This document shows, piece by piece, positions 63,089-64,000 of a DNA stretch of 64,000 nt; positions within the stretch are counted from its first letter, which is position 1, and every line of letters starts with the position of its first letter. The DNA comes from an uncultured Bizionia sp. (GTDB lineage Bacteria; Bacteroidota; Bacteroidia; Flavobacteriales; Flavobacteriaceae), in assembly GCA_947496215.1 (NCBI GenBank), contig CANMCF010000008.1, positions 1 to 64,000 on the forward strand. Direction: 5' to 3'. The notes below the pieces were generated by a model. That model saw only the letters and a program-made list of their open reading frames with translations. It was not told the origin of the DNA and did not search any database. A program made the translations under genes and the position numbers.

Positions 63089-64000
63089 CTAATAAACTTC
63101 TTCCACGGTTTGTTCTGACTTCTTTTTCTTTTTAGCACTCATTACACTAAGGAAGGTTTTTCGATATTTTTGAAAAAACTCTAAGTATTCAGGCCTTCTC
63201 TTCGATTTAAGATCACAGAACACATGTCTATTCAATCCTTTTTTCGATAGTCTTTTTACAAAAACAAACGATGTCACTATAGGTATAGCGGCAAAATACC
63301 ACTCACCAAATATTGGTGCTGTTATTGAACCTGCCAACAACATCAAATGCACTAAAAATCCATATTTATCAGGCCTGTCTGGCATTGGAATTCCCCAATT
63401 TCCTATTATGAGACCAGATATTAAATTAATAGGTATTAGCAGACCAAAGAAAGCCAATACAGAATATAGTTTAGGTATTGGTAAATAATAGAATGAGAAG
63501 AAAAAACTAAGAAGGAAAAGTCCATACAACGTAATGGGGAACAACAATGTTAAGAAATGCTGATGTTCACTGGAGACGTGGTCCACAAAATCGGATGCTC
63601 CATCTAAAGCGTATTCGCCTTTTTGCCTGTAATAATGAGAGTTATTTGGAAACAGGAAATACTGTGCTACATCCTTGAAACTTCTAGAATCACGCAACCT
63701 AGGTTGTATACCAATTATCCTAGCTACTTCTTCTGTGAAAAACCCAAAATATACAACATGATCACTAGGAACAGGCTTATTCGACAAGTAATACTTCTTA
63801 TTGTATCTATATATCTTTTTCTCAATATTCTTATTCACTTTCTCATTGAACTCCTCATTTACAATCATTTTGTGAATTAACAAGCATTGCATTTCTGTAA
63901 TGTTGCTCAGACCTCCTGTGAATGGACGTGTATATCCCAATAAGAATATGTTGTTCAACTCAGGAGCGAGTACACCCATATATGTATTTCGATATTTGTA
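63089..64000 (-). CDS. Flavin-containing monooxygenase-like protein, C-terminal part (cut by window edge)
   Basis: The reading frame is open to the end of the window (no stop before 64000), so the ATG at 63979 is probably internal. The first readable part, LNNIFLLGYTRPFTGGLSNITEMQCLLIHKMI, resembles the C-terminal FAD/NADP-domain ending of FMO-family enzymes. About 150 residues further on are four membrane helices and a basic tail (KKKKKSEQ). FMOs oxidise N or S atoms of small molecules. A membrane extension of this kind is unusual, and the identification rests on one segment only. Confidence 0.55.
   Translation of the reverse strand, partial: YKYRNTYMGVLAPELNNIFLLGYTRPFTGGLSNITEMQCLLIHKMIVNEEFNEKVNKNIEKKIYRYNKKYYLSNKPVPSDHVVYFGFFTEEVARIIGIQPRLRDSRSFKDVAQYFLFPNNSHYYRQKGEYALDGASDFVDHVSSEHQHFLTLLFPITLYGLFLLSFFFSFYYLPIPKLYSVLAFFGLLIPINLISGLIIGNWGIPMPDRPDKYGFLVHLMLLAGSITAPIFGEWYFAAIPIVTSFVFVKRLSKKGLNRHVFCDLKSKRRPEYLEFFQKYRKTFLSVMSAKKKKKSEQTVEEVY

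Noticed and set aside
1-64000. tRNA or rRNA genes
   Set aside because: No cloverleaf with a proper T-arm sequence and CCA context was seen; apparent GGTTCGA matches (for example near 24650) lie inside coding sequence.

Overview
The window comes from a low-GC member of the Bacteroidetes, almost certainly a marine-type Flavobacteriaceae. A genus such as Kordia would fit but cannot be fixed from the sequence. The evidence is the gliding lipoprotein GldH, several secreted proteases with Type IX secretion (T9SS) C-terminal sorting tails (NPxxG ... KKFIK endings), a complete moxR-DUF58-batABCDE operon, many short lipoproteins with an LxSC-type lipobox, and promoter-like TAnnTTTG boxes. No rRNA, tRNA, CRISPR array, phage or intact insertion sequence was found.

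Layout. 1-10.7 kb (minus strand): the signal peptide of a gene cut by the window edge, a penicillin-binding protein 1C and a giant alpha-2-macroglobulin lipoprotein with two small genes between them, then an isoaspartyl peptidase. 10.8-12.4 kb: an ALDH7-type aldehyde dehydrogenase. 12.6-18.2 kb: two large T9SS-exported metalloproteases (M43 and M4), with a second M43 protease at 39.4-41.5 kb. 18.7-20.2 kb: an OmpA-like protein and a membrane-anchored helix-hairpin-helix protein. 20.3-23.6 kb: a tightly packed four-gene operon (SDR, HD hydrolase, phosphodiester glycosidase lipoprotein, Schlafen/AlbA_2 protein).

23.6-26.3 kb is a scarred region. The two ends of an aldo/keto reductase gene are still readable, but its middle has been replaced by about 2.3 kb holding a putative nuclease-toxin fragment, its overlapping putative immunity gene, a lipoprotein and frameshifted debris. 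26.4-36.4 kb: the Bat aerotolerance-type operon, with a flavodoxin-like reductase gene between batA and batB. 36.4-43.3 kb: CvpA, a conserved hypothetical, a lipocalin-like lipoprotein, PheS, the second M43 protease and a fused Dpp/Opp ABC ATPase. 43.7-51.5 kb (minus): alpha/beta hydrolase, ScoA/ScoB CoA transferase, PBP1A, GldH, RicT and TrhO. 51.7-64 kb: a candidate 30-residue peptide gene with its own terminator, RecA, a lipoprotein, an ECF sigma factor coupled to a membrane-anchored beta-barrel protein, PlsC, TrpS, a fourth T9SS metalloprotease, a TetR regulator with a visible operator, a DUF3995 protein, a TauE-type transporter and the C-terminal part of an FMO-like membrane flavoprotein cut by the window edge.

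The signals most worth following are: (1) the replaced aldo/keto reductase with its toxin/immunity remnant; (2) an 18-bp inverted repeat (TTACGGT-TTTT-ACCGTAA and variants) about 130-150 bp upstream of three secreted metalloprotease genes, which suggests a shared regulator; (3) modular exchange of domains and even terminators between those proteases; (4) the small peptide gene beside recA; (5) an ECF sigma factor whose partner appears to run from cytoplasm to outer membrane in one chain.
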